Source: Clostridiales bacterium UBA1248 (GTDB lineage: Bacteria > Bacillota > Clostridia > Oscillospirales > CAG-272). Taken from it: 11,173 nt of DNA. The notes beneath the pieces are model-generated. The model saw only the letters and a program-made list of their open reading frames with translations. It did not search any database and was not told the origin of the DNA. The stretch is from contig DBWC01000038.1 of assembly GCA_002308615.1 (NCBI GenBank), positions 1 through 11,173 on the forward strand, in the 5' to 3' direction. The translations under genes were made by a program, and so were the position numbers. The stretch's first letter is position 1, and every line of letters starts with the position of its first letter. Positions 1-7,280 of this stretch are shown piece after piece.

Positions 1-168
1 TGTAATTTGCCGGTAATGAAATCGAGCTGAGCGCCCTGACTCAACCGGTCAACGGCATATTCCTGACGCAGAGGGTCGTGTGGGCAGCGTAGATAACGGC
101 GTTTTTATTCACGCTATTGTCCCAAGGCACGTTGAAAATGTAGTATTATTAAACCGAGGAATTTATAA
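1..168. other. Left-edge region with no intact gene; possible antisense gene remnant
   Basis: All three plus-strand frames have stops in the first 30 bases. On the minus strand one frame is open from base 104 to the left edge (34 codons after a TAA at 105-107), and a second is open from about 145 down to a TGA at 41-43. Both read like ordinary protein; the second contains NVPWDNSVNKNAVIYAA and the first contains EYAVDRLSQGAQLDFI. Joining them with one frame change near base 80 would give a continuous leftward peptide, so this may be a decayed gene. No family was recognised. The right-hand part (about 110-168) should hold the promoter of the next gene; no convincing -35/-10 pair was found there. 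Confidence 0.3.
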
Positions 169-1464
169 ATGAGAATTTTTCGCTTTTTGAAAAATGAATT
201 GCTTTACGCCGGCTTGAGCAAAGAGGAATTTCTGCAGGTGCGCGAGTCGGTCGGTGAAAGAAACAGAAGAGCCGTTATCGCGTGGTCAAGCATCGCGGGG
301 CTGTTCTGGTTTGCAAGCTTGTTTATATTCTACAACGTGCCGGAATACGATAAAGGCCGGATAGTCTTTATCTGCTCCTTTATATACAGCCTTATTGCGT
401 TCATAAGCGCGGTATTTCTAATAAAACGCTTCCGTCGTCTGCTGTTCCCTACTATGTATTTTTTACAGTTGTCCGTGCTTTTAACCGGTATCGCGTTAGC
501 TGTTATTCAACCGGATAAAAGGACTGCAACCATGATCGCCGTTGCCATGATCGTGCCTACGTTCTTTACCGACAGTACTGTCGCTTCTGTTTTCATTGAG
601 GCGATCGCGGTCATCGTGTACATTATTGTCGGAAAGCATTATATCAACCCCGACGTGTTTTCATGGGGTCTTGAAACGATGCTTATGTTCTCAGTAGCCG
701 GAATAATAAGCGGTCACACGATAAACAAAGCACGTTTTGAAAGATTCGTTTACGCGGATTCCGCCAAAAAGCTTGCGGATATTGAAAAAAAGTATAACGA
801 AGAGCTTGAAAAAGACGTTGCCGCAAAAACAAAAAAGATAGTTGAGCTGCACGATAAGCTGATAATAGGAATGGCGACCATGGTAGAAGGCCGCGACAAT
901 TCCACAGGAGGTCACATTCGCAGAACGAGTACGGGCGTACGTATACTTACAGAAACGATGCGGGAGAACGGCTCTCTTGATCTGACCGATTCGTTTTGCG
1001 AGAAGATCATCAAAGCAGCGCCTATGCACGACCTCGGGAAAATAGCCGTCGACGATGCGATCCTGCGCAAACCCGGCCGGTTCACCGCGGAAGAATATGA
1101 AGTTATGAAAACTCACGCGGCGGAAGGCGCGCGTATAGTACACGATATACTAGCGGACACGGACGATACGGAGTTTCAGAGTATTGCGGAAAACGTCGCT
1201 CACTATCACCACGAGCGTTTTGACGGTTCAGGTTACCCGGACAAACTGAAAGGCGATGCGATACCTCTTGAAGCAAGGCTAATGGCGATAGCTGACGTTT
1301 ACGACGCCCTTGTCAGCAAGCGCGTATATAAAGAGAACTTCTCATTTGAAAAGGCCAATCAGATAATACTTGAAGGTATGGGAACGCAGTTTGATCCGAG
1401 CTTGAAAAAGTATTATGAGGAAGCCCGTCCGAAGCTTGAAGAATACTACGCGTCAATACTTTAA
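169..1464 (+). CDS. Membrane-anchored HD-GYP domain protein, predicted c-di-GMP phosphodiesterase
   Basis: Predicted to hydrolyse cyclic di-GMP at the inner face of the membrane. The 431-aa product has an N-terminal membrane region of five or six hydrophobic segments (about residues 37-184), a charged, probably coiled-coil linker (196-230), and a C-terminal HD-GYP domain (about 235-430). Family hallmarks are present: E240, R242 and the TGGHIRR stretch with H249; HDLGK at 287-291; H316; HHE at 347-349; GSGYP at 353-357; and ADVYDAL at 375-381. The metal-binding His/Asp set therefore appears complete. The membrane part may be a sensor; no known sensory domain was recognised. The start follows a GAGGA ribosome binding site eight bases upstream. 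A TPR-GGDEF cyclase follows 57 bases later, so an opposing enzyme pair is likely co-expressed. Some HD-GYP proteins act on 3',3'-cGAMP instead, which sequence inspection cannot exclude. Confidence 0.9.
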   Translation: MRIFRFLKNELLYAGLSKEEFLQVRESVGERNRRAVIAWSSIAGLFWFASLFIFYNVPEYDKGRIVFICSFIYSLIAFISAVFLIKRFRRLLFPTMYFLQLSVLLTGIALAVIQPDKRTATMIAVAMIVPTFFTDSTVASVFIEAIAVIVYIIVGKHYINPDVFSWGLETMLMFSVAGIISGHTINKARFERFVYADSAKKLADIEKKYNEELEKDVAAKTKKIVELHDKLIIGMATMVEGRDNSTGGHIRRTSTGVRILTETMRENGSLDLTDSFCEKIIKAAPMHDLGKIAVDDAILRKPGRFTAEEYEVMKTHAAEGARIVHDILADTDDTEFQSIAENVAHYHHERFDGSGYPDKLKGDAIPLEARLMAIADVYDALVSKRVYKENFSFEKANQIILEGMGTQFDPSLKKYYEEARPKLEEYYASIL

Positions 1465-1521
1465 CGATCCGACCGATTTTTATACGTCACGAATTACGGA
1501 ATTATTTTCTAAGGAGCTGTT

Positions 1522-3144
1522 ATGCCGAAAATAAAATCATTTCAATACGCCGAATCCGTTTATAAAGCCAATAAGGACGATTGCAAAAAAGTTATAAGTG
1601 AAATGAAAAAGCTTATAAAAAAAGGTAAGGAATCCGCGGACAAGGTCCTTATCGGCGCGGCGTATTATTATATCGCGCTTTCCTGCAAAGACGATGAGGA
1701 TAAGGACGGTACTTTTACCAATGCTCTTAAAGCCGTGTCTTTTCTTGAAAATACGAGCGATCATTTGCATCTTGCGCTTGCATATATCTGTTTAGGATAC
1801 GCTTACGGTGCGGACGACAACACCCAGTTTGAATTATCCTGCTACGACAAGGCGTACAGTATTATCAAACGTCACAGGATACAGGGCGACGTCAGGATAA
1901 TGGCGTTGAACAACATTTCCGCTTGCTATCATGCCACGGGTGAATGCGGAAAAAGCATAGTCATACTTACCCAGTGCATAGAATATCTCAAAAAGGAATA
2001 TCCGGATAATAACGAGGATCTTTTGATGTACTCTATAAATCTCAGCAACTGCTACGACGATAACGGTGAGCCGCAGAGAACGCAGAACGTGCTTGAAGAC
2101 GCGGAAAAATACGTAAAAAAAGTTGATTTCAAGCCGCTTGTCTGCGATTACTACGTTAAACACGCGCTAATATCGTTCAAGCTGAAGGACGACATAAAAG
2201 GCATAAAAAGCACCGATACGGCGTTTGATTACATATCGTACAACTCGTTTCCTCTGCCGCTGTACGACGATCTGAGACAGCTTTCGCATATACTTACCGG
2301 AAGGAAAGATAAGGAGCGCGCGAAAAAAATAGTAGATCTTATGTACGTTTATAACGATAAGATCAAAGGCACGTTCGAGCAGATCATCGCTTACCGCACG
2401 TTTGCAGAATATTACAGGACTTTCGGCGAATACGATAAATCGCTTGAATGTTATCAGATGCTTGAAGAACTCTTTGACAAGCACACAAGCGAGCTCAGAA
2501 CGATAAAGACGAGCGTTTACAACAGAATGAAGAAGGTAGACGCGCAGATACGCAGACTTAATAAAAAGATAGAAGAAAACGAAGAGCTCGTAAACAGAGA
2601 GCCGCTGACAAAGCTGTTAAACCGCTCCGCGCTTTTGAAAGTCGCCGACGAATTTATAGGATCGGCGGTAAAGAAAAAACAGAAGATCGGCGCTATATTC
2701 ATAGACATAGACCACTTTAAGGAATTCAACGACACGTACGGACACGCAAAAGGCGACGAGATAATCAAAGAGGTCGCCGACGCCTGCCGCACCGAGGTCA
2801 ATTCGGATATCCGTTTTGCCAGATACGGCGGAGACGAATTTTTCGGCATAACTCTCGGAATGCAGGACGACGAAGTAGCGTCCGTCGCAGCGCGTATTTG
2901 CGAGAGAATACGCAAGGCGAATATAGAAAACGTAAAGAATCCGCACGGCATAGTCACTTTGTCCGCGGGCGTCGTAAACGTAAAGATAGACGAGAATACA
3001 GACACGATAATCGAGATAGCAAACTATGCGGATAAAGCCGTTTACTACGCAAAAAGAGCCGGCAAAAACGCCGTATATTTTCTTGATCATAAGCATGGTG
3101 ACAACGGCGAAAAGGACGCTGAATTTATAAGAATAGACTTTTAA
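1522..3144 (+). CDS. TPR-like repeat protein with C-terminal GGDEF domain, predicted diguanylate cyclase
   Basis: Predicted soluble cytoplasmic enzyme making c-di-GMP from two GTP. Residues 1-320 are alpha-helical with TPR-like spacing (for example AYICLGYAYG near 87-96 and FAEYYRTFGEYDKSLECYQ near 294-312), a fold that usually binds peptide or protein partners. A charged, probably coiled-coil helix (about 322-358) leads into the GGDEF domain (about 359-522). Seen there are the DxLTxxxNR-like entry (PLTKLLNR, 361-368), metal-binding FIDIDHFK (393-400), NDTYGH (403-408) and intact GGDEF at 436-440. The inhibitory RxxD site expected just before the signature is absent (NSDI instead), so product feedback is probably weak. 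There is no signal peptide or membrane helix. The start has AAGGAG five bases upstream. A lipase-like gene begins five bases after the stop. Confidence 0.9.
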   Translation: MPKIKSFQYAESVYKANKDDCKKVISEMKKLIKKGKESADKVLIGAAYYYIALSCKDDEDKDGTFTNALKAVSFLENTSDHLHLALAYICLGYAYGADDNTQFELSCYDKAYSIIKRHRIQGDVRIMALNNISACYHATGECGKSIVILTQCIEYLKKEYPDNNEDLLMYSINLSNCYDDNGEPQRTQNVLEDAEKYVKKVDFKPLVCDYYVKHALISFKLKDDIKGIKSTDTAFDYISYNSFPLPLYDDLRQLSHILTGRKDKERAKKIVDLMYVYNDKIKGTFEQIIAYRTFAEYYRTFGEYDKSLECYQMLEELFDKHTSELRTIKTSVYNRMKKVDAQIRRLNKKIEENEELVNREPLTKLLNRSALLKVADEFIGSAVKKKQKIGAIFIDIDHFKEFNDTYGHAKGDEIIKEVADACRTEVNSDIRFARYGGDEFFGITLGMQDDEVASVAARICERIRKANIENVKNPHGIVTLSAGVVNVKIDENTDTIIEIANYADKAVYYAKRAGKNAVYFLDHKHGDNGEKDAEFIRIDF

Positions 3145-3149
3145 ACGTT

Positions 3150-3959
3150 ATGATCGACCTTAAATATCCCGTTCTGCTCGTTCACGGAATGGGTTTTCGC
3201 GATATTAAATTATTCTGCTACTGGGGCAGGATCCCCAAGACTTTGCAAAACGAGGGCTGCAAGGTATATTTCGGCGGGCAGGACAGCAACGGCACGATAG
3301 AAAACAACGGGAAATTTCTGTCAGAAAGAATCAAAGTAATAATCAAAGAAAGCGGAGCCGAAAAGCTGAACGTCATAGCGCATTCAAAAGGCGGTCTCGA
3401 TATGCGGAACGCCATCTCCGCTCACGGTATGGACAGATACGTCGCATCTCTTACGACGATAAGCACGCCGCACAACGGCTCTTATACCATGGATAAGCTT
3501 ATGAGATTACCAAAGTTTATGATAAAGACCGCGGCTTTTCTTTCCGATCTGTGGTTAAGGATCTTAGGCGATAAGCATCCTGACGCTTACCGCGTATTCG
3601 AGTCTTTTACAACGAAGCACGCGGAGAAATTCAATATTGAAAATCCCGATTCAAAAAACGTATATTATCAAAGCTACGCGTTTACTTTCAGCTCCGCGTT
3701 CAGCGACGTTTTTATGTGGTTGACGCATTTCATTATAAAATGCGTTGAAGGCGAAAACGACGGTCTGCTAACACCGGACGCGGTAAAATGGGGCAATTTT
3801 CGCGGAGTATATAAAGGCGCGACGCGCCGCGGCATATCTCATCTTGATGAGATAGATTTCCGCCGTATGCGCTTTACAAAAAAAGAAGGAGGCGGAGTAT
3901 CCGACATGGTACGGTTTTATACGGACCTTGTTCGTGAACTCTCGGAGATGGGTTTATGA
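3150..3959 (+). CDS. Lipase-like alpha/beta hydrolase, probably cytoplasmic
   Basis: Predicted serine esterase or lipase of the alpha/beta hydrolase fold. The 269-aa product shows the oxyanion-hole motif VHGMG (11-15), nucleophile S79 in AHSKGG (77-82), a likely acid D204 in ENDGLL (202-207) and a likely base H231 in SHLDEID (230-236). The NDGL and HLDE motifs resemble those around the catalytic Asp and His of bacterial family I (Pseudomonas/Burkholderia-type) lipases. Unlike those secreted enzymes it has no signal peptide, so it probably acts inside the cell on an unknown acyl ester or lipid. A hydrophobic stretch at 124-140 may be a lid or membrane-touching helix. No clear ribosome binding site precedes the ATG, which lies five bases after the cyclase stop, suggesting translational coupling. 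Its end overlaps the next gene by four bases (ATGA). Confidence 0.8.
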   Translation: MIDLKYPVLLVHGMGFRDIKLFCYWGRIPKTLQNEGCKVYFGGQDSNGTIENNGKFLSERIKVIIKESGAEKLNVIAHSKGGLDMRNAISAHGMDRYVASLTTISTPHNGSYTMDKLMRLPKFMIKTAAFLSDLWLRILGDKHPDAYRVFESFTTKHAEKFNIENPDSKNVYYQSYAFTFSSAFSDVFMWLTHFIIKCVEGENDGLLTPDAVKWGNFRGVYKGATRRGISHLDEIDFRRMRFTKKEGGGVSDMVRFYTDLVRELSEMGL

Positions 3960-4369
3960 AATTCAAATACTGCAGGATCCAGGGCAAAGAGCTTGCCGCA
4001 AACACTCGCACCGGAAAAGGCATTTTCAGCATGCTGAATCAGCTTGTGACGAACGGCGTTATGGACGAGGAGGACGTTGGTCTTTTCAAAGAAATAGACT
4101 CGTGGTTTTCCGAAGAGCTTCCGTGGCCGCCGCAATGCAAACGCCAGGAAAAAGTCATCTGCTATTTCAAAACCGAAAATACGGAGATGATGATGAAGAT
4201 GATACAGCCGCTTTTGTGGCTGCTTGAACGGTATGATCACGCGTATTACGTAGTTTACACCAACTTTCCCGGCGAGATAGTGTATGAAGACGACTACCAG
4301 ATCGTCGTCAAGGTGGATGAAAACGTCGTGATTGAAGACGTACAGGCAAGCTGGTCGCCGGAGGATTGA
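3956..4369 (+). CDS. Small conserved-looking protein of unknown function (137 aa)
   Basis: Family not recognised. The product is soluble with no signal peptide, membrane helix or obvious catalytic motif. Visible features are a Trp/Pro segment (WFSEELPWPP, about 50-59), a Met-rich helix TEMMMKMIQPLLWLLERY (76-93), and a beta-like acidic C-terminal half (96-137) containing YYVVYTN, IVYEDDYQIVVKV and a final WSPED. The mix suggests a compact alpha/beta protein, perhaps a binding or adaptor protein. The start is well supported: it overlaps the lipase-like gene by four bases (ATGA) with GGAG eight bases upstream. A GNAT gene follows after six bases. The tight overlap implies co-translation with the hydrolase. 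A longer antisense frame covers this locus but lacks a ribosome binding site and coding character. Confidence 0.75.
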   Translation: MKFKYCRIQGKELAANTRTGKGIFSMLNQLVTNGVMDEEDVGLFKEIDSWFSEELPWPPQCKRQEKVICYFKTENTEMMMKMIQPLLWLLERYDHAYYVVYTNFPGEIVYEDDYQIVVKVDENVVIEDVQASWSPED

Positions 4370-4375
4370 ACCGTA

Positions 4376-4891
4376 ATGGATCTGAATAAGATGGCTGACC
4401 GCATAGAAACAAAACGTCTTGTTCTCTTCCCGTATACTAAAGAAAATCTGCATCTGTTCAACAACGACTTGCCGGCGTTCGAAGAGGAATACGGAGTCGT
4501 CTACCGCGGCGAGGAGCTTGATCATCTGTTATCCGGATTTCTTGTAAAGCTTGAAAACGAGATATCGGAGGATCCGGACAATTACCTGTTTTTTACTGAA
4601 TTTCTCATTGTTTTAAAGGAAAACAGCCACGTTATAGGCTCGATTGACTATAAATACGTGCCGAACGGCGGCGTGACGGAAGTCGGCTACGGGATGAATC
4701 CCGGATACGAAGGTCACGGCTATATGACGGAGGCGCTTACTTCGTTTCTGCAGTTCGGCAAAACGCTCGGCATCAAGGCTGTCAGAGCCGATACGTTAAA
4801 AGACAACGTAAAATCTCAAAACGTGCTTAAAAGATGCGGATTCGAATTTCTATACGAAGACAAAAATCTATGGTGGGAGATAAAGCTCTGA
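4376..4891 (+). CDS. GNAT family N-acetyltransferase, RimJ/RimL-like
   Basis: Predicted to transfer an acetyl group from acetyl-CoA to an amine; the substrate cannot be told from sequence. The 171-aa length is typical for the family. It opens with the RimJ/RimL-type start IETKRLVLFPYTKEN (10-24). A beta strand, IGSIDYKY (87-94), precedes motif A: VGYGMNPGYEGHGYMTEAL (103-121), whose EGHGYM segment corresponds to the acetyl-CoA pyrophosphate loop. Motif B-like residues are NVKSQNVLKRCGFEF (144-158), as is usual for ribosomal-protein-type and related acetyltransferases. The inserted region 28-72 is acidic and less typical. Start: GGAGG inside the end of the preceding gene, eleven bases from the ATG; Met6 is an alternative start. 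The next gene begins one base after the stop. Confidence 0.88.
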   Translation: MDLNKMADRIETKRLVLFPYTKENLHLFNNDLPAFEEEYGVVYRGEELDHLLSGFLVKLENEISEDPDNYLFFTEFLIVLKENSHVIGSIDYKYVPNGGVTEVGYGMNPGYEGHGYMTEALTSFLQFGKTLGIKAVRADTLKDNVKSQNVLKRCGFEFLYEDKNLWWEIKL

Positions 4892-4892
4892 T

Positions 4893-5795
4893 ATGGACGA
4901 TATTATCGTTTACAGCGACGGGACGTATACGCTCGGACAGAAAGACGGCGCGCCTTATATCACGGTAAACGGCGAGATATACAAGCTGACCTGTTCTCCG
5001 TATGAGCCGTGCTTATACATAACGGACAAAAACGGATCTATGACCGCCGTACACAATTCATTTGATCCCTATTCCCTTCTTTCGATATTTGCTGACGGAT
5101 CGACCGTCACGTCGATCACGGGACGCGAATATACCGCAAAGGATTTCTGCGATATGGTCGCATACTCCGCAAATTTATACGATATAAGCATAGACGAAGC
5201 CGAAAAGGTCTTCTGCAAAAAAAAGACAGAAGCAAATAAAACAGAACAGATAACGGAAAAGAAATACGGCGATAAAACGCCGTGGATCGACACGAGCCGT
5301 ATAATAACAGACGATCCGTTTAATCAGCTTATCGAAAACTACCCGGACTGCGTTATAGATTACTGCATTGTTATAAACGAACATATTTCATCCGGCTATA
5401 ACGCGCACCGGATGGCGCTTACACAGGCTTGCCGCAAGCTGTTTGTTGAAACATTCGGAGAGGTGATATGGCGCTATGACGTCGGTAAAAGCGAAGCTTT
5501 GCTTATAAGCGCAGAGGAGCTGTTTGCGCCCGCAGGCGACGTCGGAAAGAGTCTGAATTACCGCGCGGCGTTCCTTAAACCGCCGTATACGAATAATTAC
5601 ACGGATGAGGATTTTGACAAGATAAACGACGCGCTTTTTCCGAACGGTATAGATACGCTTGAGATATACAAATGGACGACGGACTGGTCCGAATATTTTG
5701 ACGAGGGACACGAATGGTGGGGGACGCTCTGCGTTACCGTCTACGATAAAAGTCTTGACCGCTTTGTCGTTATAATGGCGTCCGCAACGGATTAA
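4893..5795 (+). CDS. Two-domain protein of unknown function (300 aa)
   Basis: Not confidently assigned to a named family. It is soluble with no signal peptide. Two regions are separated by a Lys/Glu/Thr-rich linker (about 108-128). The N-terminal region (1-100) looks beta-rich: YSDGTYTLGQKDGAPY, then CSPYEPCLYI, HNSFDPYSLL and STVTSITGREYTAKDFCDMV. The C-terminal region (130-300) has conserved-looking motifs: DYCIVINEHISSGYNAHRMA (156-175), FGEVIWRYDV (188-197), RAAFLKPPYTNNYTDEDF (224-241), IYKWTTDWSEYFDEGHEWWG (258-277) and the ending FVVIMASATD. The density of Trp, Tyr, Gly and Pro suggests a folded ligand-binding domain; no catalytic site is recognised. It starts one base after the GNAT stop, with GGGAGA about twelve bases upstream, so coupling is likely. 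The stop overlaps the strong ribosome binding site of the next gene. Confidence 0.75.
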   Translation: MDDIIVYSDGTYTLGQKDGAPYITVNGEIYKLTCSPYEPCLYITDKNGSMTAVHNSFDPYSLLSIFADGSTVTSITGREYTAKDFCDMVAYSANLYDISIDEAEKVFCKKKTEANKTEQITEKKYGDKTPWIDTSRIITDDPFNQLIENYPDCVIDYCIVINEHISSGYNAHRMALTQACRKLFVETFGEVIWRYDVGKSEALLISAEELFAPAGDVGKSLNYRAAFLKPPYTNNYTDEDFDKINDALFPNGIDTLEIYKWTTDWSEYFDEGHEWWGTLCVTVYDKSLDRFVVIMASATD

Positions 5796-5806
5796 AGGAG
5801 GTTTTT

Positions 5807-6742
5807 ATGGGTTTTATCTCAAAACTGATACGTCACGGCATGGGAGCCGAAGAAAAAGGAGATAACGGCATAGGCAAGAAGGCAAAGGACAATAACAGTG
5901 GTCTTTGCTCTTTCAGCTATTCTTATGACGGTACCATAGGCAGAAACAACTATCATTACGATATAAAAAAAGAAGACGGGATCACGGTTTTCAGATACGA
6001 AACGATGCTGCACGACGAATACGGCGAAATGAATATGCACATCGACGATTCCGTGCTTTCCGGTTTAAACGATATCTATCTTTCATGCAGGATAGCCGAA
6101 TGGGACGGATATTCTAAATACAATCCGCATATCAGCGACGGCAAGGGATTTTCCGTAAATTTCCGTTTTAACGACGGCGGATCCGTCAGCGCGCACGGTT
6201 CAAACGCGTTTCCCGACAGATATAATGTATTTTTTGATAAAATGAACGCGCTGCTCGGCCCTTTATGCAAAAAAATGGTTGAAGACGCAAGACAGAAAAA
6301 AATAGATGCGGGAATTACCGGTAAGCTTGTGATGTTTATGGTCAATTATATCCAGCACGGCGATTCGGGCAGCGACAGATACAGTTTTCTTATATCAAAT
6401 CAGGATATAAGAGACTGTAATTACGATATCACCGTGGAATCAAAAAGCGGTGAGTTCTTCCCTGCCGGCAACTGCAGAGAATACAAAGCCGTACCCGATG
6501 AGTACATACCGATGGCGGAAGTTGACGCGCTTATCAGAAAATACGAGCTTATAAAGTGGCACGGCTTTGAAGGCGCTCATCCCGACAATAACAACCGCGA
6601 ATGGTATCAGATAAATCTCAGCTTTGACGATAAATCGAGAATTGACGCGAGGGGAACGTTATATCCCGAACATTACGAAGATTTCCGGCGCGATTTTCTG
6701 CAGTTGATGGCAAAAACCGCCGAAAAAATAAAAAAATTATAA
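5807..6742 (+). CDS. Protein of unknown function with an internally duplicated domain (311 aa)
   Basis: No named family recognised. It is soluble, with a short basic N-terminus and a Gly/Lys-rich stretch (1-32). Residues about 35-150 and 178-302 appear to be two diverged copies of one domain. Aligned landmarks: W99/G101/Y102 with W251/G253/F254; FSVNFRF (115-121) with YQINLSF (267-273); the A..G pair at 129/131 with 281/283; the Pro-x-x-Tyr pair (136/139 and 287/290), followed by a Phe-rich amphipathic helix at 142-150 and 293-301. Each copy looks like a beta sheet ending in a helix; no enzyme motif is visible, so ligand or protein binding is a reasonable guess. The start has a very good site, AAGGAGG, five bases upstream, overlapping the preceding stop codon. 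A flavin reductase-like gene follows 16 bases downstream. Confidence 0.75.
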   Translation: MGFISKLIRHGMGAEEKGDNGIGKKAKDNNSGLCSFSYSYDGTIGRNNYHYDIKKEDGITVFRYETMLHDEYGEMNMHIDDSVLSGLNDIYLSCRIAEWDGYSKYNPHISDGKGFSVNFRFNDGGSVSAHGSNAFPDRYNVFFDKMNALLGPLCKKMVEDARQKKIDAGITGKLVMFMVNYIQHGDSGSDRYSFLISNQDIRDCNYDITVESKSGEFFPAGNCREYKAVPDEYIPMAEVDALIRKYELIKWHGFEGAHPDNNNREWYQINLSFDDKSRIDARGTLYPEHYEDFRRDFLQLMAKTAEKIKKL

Positions 6743-6758
6743 TTTCCGGAGGCATATC

Positions 6759-7232
6759 ATGGAATTCACAACAGATATTTTTTCACAGTTTGACAAAAAG
6801 TGGGCGCTTATCACCGCCGGCAAACAAGACGATTTCAATACAATGACGATAAGCTGGGGCGGCATGGGAACGATATGGGAAAAACCCGTTCTTACCGCCT
6901 ACGTGCGCACTTCGCGCTACACGCACGAATTTATTGACCGCGAGGACTTTTTCACAGTCAGCTTCTTCCCGGATACATACCGTGACAAGCTCGCCGTTCT
7001 CGGTTCAAGATCAGGCAGGGATATGGATAAGATCAACGGCTCCGGCCTTACGCCCGTACCGTGCGAAAACGGCGTAACGTTTAAAGAAGCCGAGGTCACT
7101 TTCGTATGCAAAAAGCTGTTTTGCCAGCAGCTGGCACCCGAAAATATGCCGGACGACGTAAGAAAAGCGTTTTATGAAAAAGACGCTTTACACGATATGT
7201 ATATAGGTGAGGTCGTTAAGATAATCGGCTGA
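6759..7232 (+). CDS. Flavin reductase-like, FMN-binding protein
   Basis: Predicted flavin-binding oxidoreductase of the flavin reductase-like (DIM6/NTAB, split-barrel) family. The 157-aa length matches small members. Recognisable segments are WALITAGKQDDFNTMTISWG (15-34), where family members bind FMN phosphate; the strand KPVLTAYVRTSRYTHEFI (42-59) followed by FFTVSFFP (64-71); LGSRSGRDMDKINGSGLTP (81-99); and the C-terminal DMYIGEVVKI (146-155), a conserved strand close. It lacks any extra domain, so it may reduce free flavin, hold FMN as an electron carrier, or act on an unknown small substrate. GGAGG lies six bases before the ATG. It sits between the duplicated-domain protein and a membrane cyclase, and context gives no pathway. 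Confidence 0.88.
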   Translation: MEFTTDIFSQFDKKWALITAGKQDDFNTMTISWGGMGTIWEKPVLTAYVRTSRYTHEFIDREDFFTVSFFPDTYRDKLAVLGSRSGRDMDKINGSGLTPVPCENGVTFKEAEVTFVCKKLFCQQLAPENMPDDVRKAFYEKDALHDMYIGEVVKIIG

Positions 7233-7280
7233 GCCGCCCCTTTACGATAAGAAAATATTAGGAAAGTAAAGGATAAAAAA

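Noticed and set aside
1..168. c-di-GMP riboswitch or clear promoter upstream of the HD-GYP gene
   Set aside because: The conserved aptamer segments of c-di-GMP riboswitches were not seen, and no -35/-10 pair with good match and spacing was found.
1465..1521. Terminator between the HD-GYP and TPR-GGDEF genes
   Set aside because: Only a weak hairpin near 1465-1480 can be drawn; the stem is too short to support termination.
2517..3096. Two leftward open frames (162 and 159 aa) opposite the GGDEF domain
   Set aside because: They are shadows of a domain with intact catalytic motifs on the plus strand.
3917..4525. Long leftward open frame (202 aa) across the hydrolase end, the 137-aa gene and the GNAT start
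   Set aside because: It runs antisense to three well-supported genes, two with good ribosome sites and two with clear family motifs; its own translation has no recognisable domain.
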